Source: UBA9732 sp963606545
GTDB lineage: Bacteria; Spirochaetota; Spirochaetia; Sphaerochaetales; Sphaerochaetaceae
Reading direction: 5' to 3'
Length of the DNA stretch: 64,000 nt
NCBI GenBank assembly: GCA_963606545.1
Contig: CAVCYP010000001.1
Coordinates: 5,091-69,090 of the forward strand
The position numbers and the translations under genes were made by a program. Under the pieces are notes generated by a model. The model was not told the origin of the DNA. It saw only the letters and a list, made by a program, of their open reading frames with translations, and ran no database searches. Position 1 is the stretch's first letter, and each line of letters begins with the position of its first letter. Positions 50,428-57,825 of this stretch are shown here, in pieces.

Positions 50428-52820
50428 TGTTGGTTAGCCCAAGCAACAATGGCACCAGCGCCGTTTAGCACCTGGCTCTTGTCACCACCAACAAACATTG
50501 TTGGAACACTCATAACGCCGTACTCTTCAGCAAGAGCGCTGTTGTCCTGAGCATCTACTACGGTGTAGGCAATGCCTTTTCTATCAAGAGCGGCTTTAGC
50601 TGTTGGACAGTTTGGGCATCTCTTTGTAGTGAAAAGAATATTTGCACCAGCAGGAGCGCAAGAGGTATCGGGCTTAGAAGAGGAGGTGGCCGCCTCGTGC
50701 TCTTCAATTGCCTGTGAAGCATCGTGGTAGCAAGTGCCGCTTATTGCGCCGTCAAAGCTATAGGTCTGGCGGTCTTTGAATTCTTGCGTTTTGCCTATAT
50801 TCCAGTTCTGGACTGGGCGGTAATAGCCGGTAATGCGGGAATAGACTTCAGTTTTGGCTCCGCATTTTGGGCAAGTGTAGTGCTCGCCGGTGATGTAGCC
50901 GTGTTCTCTACAAATGGAGTAAGTTGGGCTAATGGTAAAGTAAGGAAGCTTGTAGTTGGAAGCAATCTTCTTTACCAATGACGCTACGGCCTGCCAGTCA
51001 GTTGGCTGTTCGCCAAGGAATACGTGGAAGACGGTACCGCTAGTGTACTTGGTCTGAAGATCATCCTGAATATCCATAGCGCGGAAAAGGTCGTCGGTGT
51101 AGCCAACTGGGAGATTGGAGGAGTTGGTGTAGTAAGGAGACTGCTCTGTGCCGGCGGTGATGATGTCTGGATAGCGCTTTTTGTCGTGCATAGCCAAGCG
51201 ATAAGATGTGCTTTCAGCTGGGGTAGCCTCTAGGTTATAGAGATCGCCGTACATCTCCTGGTAATCTGACAGGCGTTCACGCATGTGGTCCAAGACGTCC
51301 GCTGTGAACTTCTGGGCACGCACGTCCGTCAAGTCGCAACGTAGCCAGCGAGCGTTAAGGCAGGTCTCGTTCATTCCAACTAGTCCAATGGTGCTAAAGT
51401 GGTTGTCAAAAGAACCAAGATAGCGCTTTGTGTACGGATAAAGTCCGTTTTCAAGGAACTTAGAGATAGCTGTTCTCTTAATCTTCAGAGAGCGAGCTGC
51501 AATGTCCATGAGTTTGTCTAGGCGTGCATAGAAATCTTTTTCATCAGTTGCAAGATAACCAAGACGTGGCATGTTGAGCGTTACAACACCAACAGAACCT
51601 GTGGACTCGCCGCTTCCAAAGAAACCACCGCTTTTCTTTCTCAGCTCTCTGAGATCTAGGCGAAGGCGACAGCACATACTGCGGACATCGCTTGGCTGCA
51701 TCTCAGTATTTCCAATGTAGTTAGAGAAATACGGGGTACCATAGCGCATTGTCATGGAGAACAAAAGCTTATTATTTTCAGTTGCGCTCCAGTCAAAATC
51801 CTTTGTAAGTGAATAGGTAGGAATAGGATACTGGAACCCTCGGCCGTTAGCATCTCCCTGAATCATAATCTCAAGGAAAGCCTTGTTGACAAGGTCCATC
51901 TCAGGCTGGCAGTCGCCATAGGTAAAGTCCATTTCTTTTCCACCAACAATGGCTGGGAGATCCTTCAAATCTGGTGGAACGGTCCAGTCCAAAGTAATAT
52001 TTGAGAACGGAGCCTGTGTGCCCCATCTGGAAGGGGTGTTAACACCAAAGATGAAACTTTCAATGCACTGTTTGACTTCTCTGAAGCTAAGATGCTCGGC
52101 CTTAACAAAGGCAGAAAGATAGGTATCAAAAGAGCTAAAAGCCTGAGCTCCAGCCCATTCATTCTGCATGATACCAATGAAGTTAACCATTTGGTTACAA
52201 AGAGTTGAAAGATGTTTTGCAGGAGAAGATGAAATCTTACCATCAACACCACCAAGACCTTCTTTAATCAACTGCTTAAGGCTCCAACCTGCACAGTAAC
52301 CTGCAAGCATGGAAAGGTCATGCAAATGCATGTCAGAATTTCTGTGAGCCTCGCCAATTTCTTTGTCATAAACCTGTGAAAGCCAGTAGTTAGCTGTGAT
52401 TGCGCCACTGTTAGATAGAATAAGACCACCAATGCTGTAGTTAACTGTGCTGTTCTCTTTGACCCGCCAGTCATCGGCCTTGAGGTAGCCGTCTACAGTC
52501 TTCTTGTAGTCAATCATATTCTGCTCTACATTTCTGACGTTCTCGTGCTGCTTTCTGTAGAGGATGTAGGCCTTGGCAACATCGCCATAGCCACACAGGG
52601 AAAGTGTAATTTCTACACTGTCCTGGATAGCCTCAACTTCAATTTCACCGTTCTGAACTTTGGAACCAAAATCAGCTACGGCTCTGAGGGCAATAAGGCC
52701 CACAATTTGTCTATTTGTTTCTCTTCCGGTGGCTTCAAAAGCCCTCAGAATGGCATTCTCAATTCTAGAGATATCAAAATCAACTTTGCTACCGTCTCTC
52801 TTTACAACAGTTGTTATCAT
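50424..52820 (-). CDS. nrdD: Class III anaerobic ribonucleoside-triphosphate reductase fused to a redoxin domain
   Basis: 798-residue enzyme that makes deoxynucleotides without oxygen. It has an N-terminal ATP-cone (about 1-95, VVKRDGSKVDFDISRIENAIL) for allosteric control, then the catalytic barrel. Near the end of the catalytic part are a zinc site (CREHGYITGEHYTCPKCG) and the glycyl-radical site RITGYYR (Gly665). From about 725 an additional domain of some 75 residues has the thioredoxin/glutaredoxin features Cys735-PN-Cys738 and the cis-proline loop SVPT, joined by a Ser/Glu-rich linker. E. coli NrdD has 712 residues and no such domain. The fused redoxin probably supplies reducing equivalents. 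AAGGGGGGC precedes the ATG. Confidence 0.96.
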   Translation of the reverse strand: MITTVVKRDGSKVDFDISRIENAILRAFEATGRETNRQIVGLIALRAVADFGSKVQNGEIEVEAIQDSVEITLSLCGYGDVAKAYILYRKQHENVRNVEQNMIDYKKTVDGYLKADDWRVKENSTVNYSIGGLILSNSGAITANYWLSQVYDKEIGEAHRNSDMHLHDLSMLAGYCAGWSLKQLIKEGLGGVDGKISSSPAKHLSTLCNQMVNFIGIMQNEWAGAQAFSSFDTYLSAFVKAEHLSFREVKQCIESFIFGVNTPSRWGTQAPFSNITLDWTVPPDLKDLPAIVGGKEMDFTYGDCQPEMDLVNKAFLEIMIQGDANGRGFQYPIPTYSLTKDFDWSATENNKLLFSMTMRYGTPYFSNYIGNTEMQPSDVRSMCCRLRLDLRELRKKSGGFFGSGESTGSVGVVTLNMPRLGYLATDEKDFYARLDKLMDIAARSLKIKRTAISKFLENGLYPYTKRYLGSFDNHFSTIGLVGMNETCLNARWLRCDLTDVRAQKFTADVLDHMRERLSDYQEMYGDLYNLEATPAESTSYRLAMHDKKRYPDIITAGTEQSPYYTNSSNLPVGYTDDLFRAMDIQDDLQTKYTSGTVFHVFLGEQPTDWQAVASLVKKIASNYKLPYFTISPTYSICREHGYITGEHYTCPKCGAKTEVYSRITGYYRPVQNWNIGKTQEFKDRQTYSFDGAISGTCYHDASQAIEEHEAATSSSKPDTSCAPAGANILFTTKRCPNCPTAKAALDRKGIAYTVVDAQDNSALAEEYGVMSVPTMFVGGDKSQVLNGAGAIVAWANQQ

Positions 52821-52837
52821 AAGCCCCCCTTTATGTT

Positions 52838-52897
52838 GTACGTTCCAACAACCCTGTCACTACCTTAGTAGAAAGCCAGGGTTGTAAGCCTTGGTAT
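52838..52897 (-). promoter_or_regulatory. Structured nrdD leader
   Basis: The mRNA leader can fold a 9-bp stem (ACAACCCTG with CAGGGTTGT) around an inner CTAC-TAAG-GTAG hairpin, followed by the weaker GTTG...CAAC pair just before the ribosome site. No known riboswitch was recognised, but the fold is compact and close to the start codon. Confidence 0.45.
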
Positions 52898-52941
52898 TAT
52901 CTATATTTAGCTGTGTGGTTATTTAAAAGTTATATAACTTT

Positions 52942-53012
52942 ACACAATATGTAGCGTACTTTGGACCGGCGCTACACAATAAGTAGTACACTATAACCCA
53001 AGTGACTGTCAA
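52942..53012 (-). promoter_or_regulatory. Two NrdR-type boxes and nrdD promoter
   Basis: ACACAATATGTAGCGT (52942-52957) and ACACAATAAGTAGTAC (52974-52989) resemble NrdR boxes, and their starts are exactly 32 bp (three helical turns) apart, the usual spacing. On the minus strand TTGACA (53007-53012) is a -35 element, and the distal box overlaps the -10 region, so NrdR binding would repress. No nrdR gene is in the window. Also present is the palindrome AAAGTTATATAACTTT near 52926-52941. Confidence 0.8.
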
Positions 53013-53070
53013 TGAAAAAAACGCCTTTTTGAATAAAAATGTTGGGTATTGTTTTGGGTAAAGTGTGCGT

Positions 53071-53124
53071 TATGTGCGGGCGGCGCCGGGGGTAATGTGC
53101 GCGCTATGTGCGGGCGGCGCCGGG
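53071..53124. repeat. GC-rich 20-bp direct repeat, 34-bp period
   Basis: TATGTGCGGGCGGCGCCGGG occurs at 53071-53090 and again at 53105-53124, with flanking similarity that makes a 34-bp unit. Each contains the self-complementary CGGCGCCG. It stands out in this moderate-GC genome and lies between the nrdD promoter and the terminator at 53149-53182. No gene is seen. Confidence 0.85.
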
Positions 53125-53148
53125 AGTAGCACAGAGGTATGCGCCGAC

Positions 53149-53182
53149 AAAAAAAATCCCCGCAGGTTGGTACTCGCGGGGA
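53149..53182 (-). terminator. Intrinsic terminator after the LacI/small-protein unit
   Basis: On the minus strand a 7-bp GC stem (arms 53176-53182 and 53157-53163) with a 12-nt loop is followed by eight T (53149-53156). It closes transcription of the 53224-53445 gene and shields nrdD. Confidence 0.9.
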
Positions 53183-53223
53183 ATTTTTCACTCAACTTTT
53201 GAACTCAATTTTTGTGAGCAAAA

Positions 53224-53445
53224 TTATTTAACTTCTTCAGCCTTCTTAGCAGCTTCTTCAAGTCTCTCAGCAATCATCTTCTGATATTCAGCAGCCTTCT
53301 CAGGATTTGAAATCATGAAAGCCTTGCTATAGAAAACCTCTTCCGCTCTAAGCTCTTCTCTGACAACCGATGGTGGCAACATAATGTCAGTCTCAGTGTC
53401 CCAATAATAAGTGTCAATAATCTTTTTAATTTGTCTTTTTTTCAT
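53224..53445 (-). CDS. Small charged protein, unknown function
   Basis: Not recognised. 73 residues, no signal peptide or membrane segment. It starts MKKRQIKKIIDTYYWDTETD and ends in a Glu/Lys/Ala-rich helix (ERLEEAAKKAEEVK). It lies 17 bp downstream of the LacI-type gene on the same strand and just before a strong terminator, so it is probably the last gene of that transcript. Coupling to the regulator is suggested by spacing only. Confidence 0.65.
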   Translation of the reverse strand: MKKRQIKKIIDTYYWDTETDIMLPPSVVREELRAEEVFYSKAFMISNPEKAAEYQKMIAERLEEAAKKAEEVK

Positions 53446-53462
53446 ACCCTAAGCGTAACATT

Positions 53463-54464
53463 TTAGTTAACGCTGGTCAATGAACTCTTTCGCGTAATAA
53501 GGCCAGGCTTCAACCTCACCACCTCTAGGCTTTCCTCCACCCCTTCCAGCTTTTCCTTCAACAGTTTGGTAGCCGTGATGCCCATCTCCTCCAGCGGAAG
53601 CTCAATGGTCGTAATTGGAGTGCGCCAGAACAACGAAAAATCTCTGTTATCGCAGCCCACAAGCTTCAAATCCCGCGGACACAACTTACCAATCGACTCC
53701 GCATACGTCATAGCGCCGGCCGCCAGATAATCGTTTGCACAGAAAATCCCATCTACATCGGGATGCAGGGAGAAGAGCTTTTCTGCAAGCGTGTAGCCGG
53801 ACTGGTACGTGTAATCACCATACAGCACGCACCCCGTAGGCAACTTGGCGCCTTGCTCAACGATAGCCTGTTTGTACCCTTCATACCGATATTTTGTAGA
53901 AAGTCGGTCTTTTGGGCCACCGATGAATGCCGGATGAGTTACTCCTTGAGCAAGCAAATGCTCCGCAGCAATGCGCCCCGCATAATGATTATCGGGCAGG
54001 ACAGAGACCTCTTTGGGCACATGGTTATTTATAAAAACCACAGGAAGCCCCGTCTTTGAAAACTCAGCAAGCGCCGTTGCATCAACAGAAAGATGATGGC
54101 ATACCACAAGCCCTTCAACGCCATAGCGCTGAAAATACTTACGCGCCTTCACGTAATCAGAGCCAAACTCCTCACCGGAGGCAATAAGCATAGAAAAATC
54201 ATCTTCGCTCAGGCCCTTCTCCGCCCCTTTGAGGATCTTAGAGGAAAAGTCTTCTGTGATATCGACTGCAAAAAAACCAACAATCCCGGAGCGCCCCTTC
54301 CTGAGATGGCTAGCGCTGTAAGACGGAATGTAGCCAAGTTCCTCAATGACTTTGAGAATTTTCTCCTTGTTCTCTTTGCTGACCGGCCGCTTGCCGTTAA
54401 GCGCATGCGTAACAGTACTTACGCTAACTCCCGCCGCCTTTGCCACATCATTTATTGTTACCAT
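53463..54464 (-). CDS. LacI family transcriptional regulator
   Basis: 333-residue repressor with the LacI-type helix-turn-helix and hinge (MVTINDVAKAAGVSVSTVTHALNGKRPVSKENKEKI, about 1-55), then a periplasmic-binding-like sugar domain (GIVGFFAVDITEDFSSKILKGAE onward). GAGG precedes the ATG by 9 nt. The nearest likely target is the MFS sugar-type transporter gene at 54682-55854, which lies upstream on the same strand, separated by repeat-rich DNA. The effector sugar cannot be named. Confidence 0.93.
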   Translation of the reverse strand: MVTINDVAKAAGVSVSTVTHALNGKRPVSKENKEKILKVIEELGYIPSYSASHLRKGRSGIVGFFAVDITEDFSSKILKGAEKGLSEDDFSMLIASGEEFGSDYVKARKYFQRYGVEGLVVCHHLSVDATALAEFSKTGLPVVFINNHVPKEVSVLPDNHYAGRIAAEHLLAQGVTHPAFIGGPKDRLSTKYRYEGYKQAIVEQGAKLPTGCVLYGDYTYQSGYTLAEKLFSLHPDVDGIFCANDYLAAGAMTYAESIGKLCPRDLKLVGCDNRDFSLFWRTPITTIELPLEEMGITATKLLKEKLEGVEESLEVVRLKPGLITRKSSLTSVN

Positions 54465-54494
54465 ATATTTGAACCTCGTCTGTTTGCCTTTTTT

Positions 54495-54573
54495 GCCCTT
54501 CGTTGGCTTGCCATTTTTGATTGCCAGCCCTTCGCCGGCTTGCTCTTTGATTGTCAGCCCTTCGCAGGCTTGC
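54495..54573. repeat. Three copies of a 17-bp repeat between lacI and the MFS gene
   Basis: GCCCTTCG-NN-GGCTTGC occurs at 54495-54511, 54527-54543 and 54557-54573, with 30-32 bp spacing. The two middle bases vary (TT, CC, CA). The spacers are partly alike (TTTGATTG). No gene is seen here. With the 40-bp repeat next to it, it fills the whole 217-bp gap. Confidence 0.85.
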
Positions 54574-54602
54574 GTTTTTAGCCCTTTTTTAAGATTTTTC
54601 TC

Positions 54603-54682
54603 AAAAAAAGTCTATTTTTGGCCCTTTTTGCCGTTTTTTTGCAAAAAAAGTCTATTTTTGGCCCTTTTTGCCGTTTTTTTGC
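54603..54682. repeat. 40-bp perfect tandem duplication
   Basis: A 40-bp unit (AAAAAAAGTC...TTTTTTTGC) at 54603-54642 is repeated exactly at 54643-54682, so the second copy reaches the MFS stop codon. Read on the minus strand each unit has complementary GCAAAAAAA and TTTTTTTGC ends, so it could form a weak terminator-like hairpin. Confidence 0.95.
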
Positions 54683-55854
54683 TAAAAATGTCCACTCTCT
54701 TTCTCTGCCTTCACCAATTTTATCACCTGTAGAACCAACATAATAACCAAAGGAACCAAAATAGACCTCAAAGCAAAGTTCATGCTAACATTTTCAGCAA
54801 GATAACCAACAACATTTGGCATTATAACAGCTCCCAAGGTAGCAACACCAATACAAATTCCAATAGCCGCCGTTGACTGTGAGAACTTCTTTTCCATAGT
54901 AGCCAGCGTTGTAGGATAAATTCCGCCCATTGAAAGGCCAATGCACAAAACACAAACTGTTGCTATTACAGAATTTGTAGTATTAACAAGAGCAACAGTA
55001 AACAGGGTCATACAAACACCAAGAAATAAGATAATGCGCTCTTTTTTCACCTTCTCTGAAACAACCACCGTCAAGAGCCTACTGACAAGAATCATCAGCC
55101 ACAGCAAAGCCGACATTGCATTAGCAAAGGCACTTGGGAAAATCCCCTGGTTAATAAAGTAGGTAACCAACCAGCCCATAAAGGTAGTTTCAGCACAAAG
55201 ATAACAGAACAAAATGAACGTATTAAGCCAGAAGGAAAATGCTTTAGGAAAGGCTGAATCTTGTGACGCTTTAACGCTCTTTGTATTTGACAAATTAGAT
55301 TTAGCCAGAAGAACCAGTGCCACCGCCATTGCTAGGGCAATAATCAAGGCTGGAGTTCTCCAGCGCTGAGAGCCAAACAACACCACCAAAAACGGTGAAA
55401 TGAAGGCCCCAATTGCAAAAGAGCCATGAAGTAAGTTTAGCCCTGCAACCTTATTTCCAGCAGTTTCACCAACAATTACGTTGGTAATATTACTCATGGT
55501 GCCCCTTCCAAGTCCTATTATCACAAAGCAGACAAGCAGAACAATTGGATTTCCAATCAGCACAGAACCAATAAAGCCAATCACAATTCCAGAGCCCAAA
55601 AGTACGGTACTCTTCTTGCGCCCAATTGCAAAAGGCAGGTATCCAGAAAGCCACAACGCCAGGAGGTTCCCCACTTGATTTGCAGACAAAATAGTGCCCT
55701 GAAACGTAAGTGTGAGCCCATATTCTTCAACAATACATGGCAATAAGGACCCCAAAACGTTGGCCATCATGCCAGATGCAAAAAAAGCAAAGTATGCCCT
55801 ATACAGCAACGCACTGTTGTCCTTCTCAACTCCCAGAAACTTATCCAACTTCAT
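54682..55854 (-). CDS. MFS transporter (sugar type)
   Basis: 390-residue major facilitator with about twelve membrane segments. The overall look (YRAYFAFFASGMMANVLGSLLPCIVEEYGL at the start) is that of the FucP-like or sugar-related MFS groups. The start is put at ATG 55852-55854 (MKLDKFLGVEKD), with GGAGG about 10 nt upstream; a longer frame starts at 55893. Its stop lies inside the tandem repeat at 54643-54682. The adjacent LacI-type regulator supports a carbohydrate substrate, but none can be assigned. Confidence 0.88.
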   Translation of the reverse strand: MKLDKFLGVEKDNSALLYRAYFAFFASGMMANVLGSLLPCIVEEYGLTLTFQGTILSANQVGNLLALWLSGYLPFAIGRKKSTVLLGSGIVIGFIGSVLIGNPIVLLVCFVIIGLGRGTMSNITNVIVGETAGNKVAGLNLLHGSFAIGAFISPFLVVLFGSQRWRTPALIIALAMAVALVLLAKSNLSNTKSVKASQDSAFPKAFSFWLNTFILFCYLCAETTFMGWLVTYFINQGIFPSAFANAMSALLWLMILVSRLLTVVVSEKVKKERIILFLGVCMTLFTVALVNTTNSVIATVCVLCIGLSMGGIYPTTLATMEKKFSQSTAAIGICIGVATLGAVIMPNVVGYLAENVSMNFALRSILVPLVIMLVLQVIKLVKAEKESGHF

Positions 55855-56033
55855 CTGCGCTATGCCTCCGCATAGCTTGAGTATATAACTCAAATCCTTC
55901 TCTTACAACAAAAGAAATGGGCGCTGTCTTTGATTCAAATGTATAAGCAGAAAAAAGAAAATCGCCAATAGTTCTTGCCGGACGCCATTGACGATGTTTC
56001 ATAATCGATACTGGTAAAAGCAAGCCAACCGCA

Positions 56034-56050
56034 ACGACGCAGTATACGGC
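56034..56050. repeat. 17-bp dispersed repeat, copy 2
   Basis: Identical to 32316-32332. The intergenic stretch 55855-56085 around it has no convincing gene: one 80-codon frame on the minus strand has no ribosome site and crosses the repeat. It looks like degenerate repeat-derived sequence. Confidence 0.5.
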
Positions 56051-56085
56051 CCAAAAGTCAGCCCAAAGGTCAGACCAACCCAATA

Positions 56086-56436
56086 TCAGGCATACACAAT
56101 CAGCGCGACCATCTCAAATGGCTCATCGTACGGATTGTCCACAGCGTGACCCGTGCCACTAGGTGCGAACGTCACATCGCCCGGACCAATCTCAACCATG
56201 GTCCCGTTATCGCTGTAATTAGCCTTTCCAGAAAGCACATAGTAAATCTCCATATCGCCTTCATGCATATGAAAACCAATCCCCGAATGCGGCGCCACCG
56301 TGATATGCGAGAACATCCGGCCCTTCCCGTTCAGCTCCTCGTCCGTGTTCACCAGCTTCTTGCTTGTAATATAGCCGTCCGCCCCAAACCTGTGCTCCGT
56401 TCTAGTCTCAACTCTCTCATCTGCCTTTCTAACCAT
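56086..56436 (-). CDS. Single-domain cupin protein
   Basis: 116-residue small beta-barrel protein. Cupin motif 1 is visible as GFHMHEGDMEIYYVLSG and motif 2 as PGDVTFAPSGTGHAV, so it can bind a metal ion. Cupins of this size act as sugar-binding enzymes or storage proteins of unknown reaction. The start was taken at ATG 56434-56436, because AGGAGG lies 7 nt upstream; a GTG two codons earlier is too close to it. It is followed downstream by repeat-derived sequence. Confidence 0.85.
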   Translation of the reverse strand: MVRKADERVETRTEHRFGADGYITSKKLVNTDEELNGKGRMFSHITVAPHSGIGFHMHEGDMEIYYVLSGKANYSDNGTMVEIGPGDVTFAPSGTGHAVDNPYDEPFEMVALIVYA

Positions 56437-56506
56437 CTGCACGCCTCCTACAAATCAGCTCGTTCGCTTCCTATCATACACCGATTTCCCTTAGCTTAAG
56501 AAGTCC

Positions 56507-56932
56507 TTACATCAAACTCTCAAGCAAATTCTGGCAACCTTCAAGAATATCGGAATAGGCCTGCTCAAAATCACCGGTATACCACGGATCTGAAATTTCC
56601 CGGTCCAAAAGTAAGGAGACCTTACCAAGAGAATCATGGCCTATAATGCGCATGATGTTCGATAAATTATAGTGGTCCATCACTTTTATGACATCAAAAT
56701 CCAGATAATCGGTTTTGGTAAATTGGCGGGCGCGGTGCGTAAAGCCCGTGATGCCGTGGCGCTGAAGGGTGCGTTGAGCCGGCGGATAGACGCCGTTTCC
56801 AATCTCCTCCCGGCTGGTGGCGGCCGAGTCCACAATCACGTCAAGGCCAGCTTGACGCGCTAAGTTTTCAAAGACGGCCTGAGCCATAGGACTGCGGCAA
56901 ATGTTGCCGTGACAAACAAACATTATCTTCAT
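56507..56932 (-). CDS. Low-molecular-weight protein tyrosine phosphatase
   Basis: 141-residue cytosolic phosphatase. The P-loop is VCHGNICRS with Cys7 and Arg13 (CX5R), and the general acid is in DPWYTGDFEQAY. AAGGTG precedes the ATG. Bacterial members often dephosphorylate tyrosine kinases of capsule or exopolysaccharide export, but no such kinase is nearby. The context here is cupins and sugar genes. Confidence 0.93.
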   Translation of the reverse strand: MKIMFVCHGNICRSPMAQAVFENLARQAGLDVIVDSAATSREEIGNGVYPPAQRTLQRHGITGFTHRARQFTKTDYLDFDVIKVMDHYNLSNIMRIIGHDSLGKVSLLLDREISDPWYTGDFEQAYSDILEGCQNLLESLM

Positions 56933-56942
56933 AGATGCACCT

Positions 56943-57153
56943 TTATTTTATGCAAATTATAACTAGCTCTATCAACTTGCATTCTTTTAGTTTACCAAGC
57001 AAATCTCCTACACTTGAAACTTGAATACCGCAAATAGCCATAATATCTTTTCTACTAAAAAAATTAGCATCGCACAATGAGTCAAATAGCATTATAAGAT
57101 TATTGAATGATACACTATAACCATTAAAATTCTTAATCTGATGTAAAAAAACT
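56943..57153 (-). pseudogene. Remnant resembling the C-terminal end of a Fic-type protein
   Basis: An open frame on the minus strand encodes about 70 residues (LFDSLCDANFFSRKDIMAICGIQVSSVGDLLGKL, then KECKLIE). This resembles the C-terminal winged-helix part of Fic/DUF4172-type proteins as I recall them. The frame carries on into the bicupin gene without a credible start or ribosome site, and no Fic HxFx(D/E)GNGR motif is seen. It is best read as a leftover of a lost gene; the family guess is uncertain. Confidence 0.5.
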
Positions 57154-57801
57154 TTACTCCAGCGACAGCAGGAGGGCCATTTTGAATTGGCCGTCAGCTT
57201 TGACGCTGTGTTTTCCGCCCTTGGCAAAGTGGAAGTTCTCGCCGGCCTGGATAGGATAATCCTTTCCCTCATAACCAATTACGCCCTTGCCTTCCAACGC
57301 AAAGACAATTGCCTCGCCCGGGGCCGCATGCTCGCTGAGAGCTGTACCCTCGTCAAAAGCCATGACGACAAACTTGGTTTTTGAATTTGAAAGGACATCG
57401 ATATTTACTATGCTGTCCTTTCTGTACGGAACTAAATCCTTAAGTGCAAATACTTCACCAGCCTTTACTTTATCATTAATCATTGTTTCACTCCCTAGCT
57501 CTACTTCAACGTAGACTGCTCCATTTTCTGTTTTTGTACCAACAGGAAGCCCTGTTGGCGTTATAATAGCGTAACCAAAGGATATCGGTTTTGAAAAAGA
57601 AGGGGAATAGAGGGAAAAAGTCCCGCCGGCAGCCAGAAGGAGCTTATTGTAGCCGTACTCTTCCGGCGAGATGTCTGTGCCGGCGCCCAGCGAAAAGTAG
57701 TATATGGAATTGTCCTCACTTACCTTGCGCGAGATTGTGAGGCCGTCAATTGGCGCATTATCCGCACCAATAGAGAACACAATGCCTTCTTTCTCTTTCA
57801 T
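57154..57801 (-). CDS. Two-cupin-domain protein
   Basis: 215 residues with two beta-barrel cupin domains, about 1-110 and 125-215. The second has the cupin-2 pattern ALSEHAAPGEAIVFALEGKG and KDYPIQAGENFHFAKGGKHSV. The first is less typical and lacks clear metal histidines. GGAGG precedes the ATG. It overlaps nothing and follows the YhhN-type gene by 24 bp. A sugar-related binding or isomerase role is possible, but not assigned. Confidence 0.8.
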   Translation of the reverse strand: MKEKEGIVFSIGADNAPIDGLTISRKVSEDNSIYYFSLGAGTDISPEEYGYNKLLLAAGGTFSLYSPSFSKPISFGYAIITPTGLPVGTKTENGAVYVEVELGSETMINDKVKAGEVFALKDLVPYRKDSIVNIDVLSNSKTKFVVMAFDEGTALSEHAAPGEAIVFALEGKGVIGYEGKDYPIQAGENFHFAKGGKHSVKADGQFKMALLLSLE

Positions 57802-57825
57802 CCCAAGCCTCCAAAGCTATCAGCC

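Noticed and set aside
54495..54682. CRISPR-like short repeats
   Set aside because: The 17-bp units are too few and the spacers are alike; the 40-bp unit is a simple duplication without spacer.
55841..56083. An 80-codon frame on the minus strand between the cupin and MFS genes
   Set aside because: No ribosome site, crosses the dispersed 17-bp repeat and overlaps the MFS start region; more likely degenerate sequence than a gene.
56943..57278. A 111-codon frame as one intact gene
   Set aside because: Its first part lies antiparallel-frame within the bicupin gene and has no ribosome site; only the last 70 or so codons look protein-like, so a remnant was called instead.
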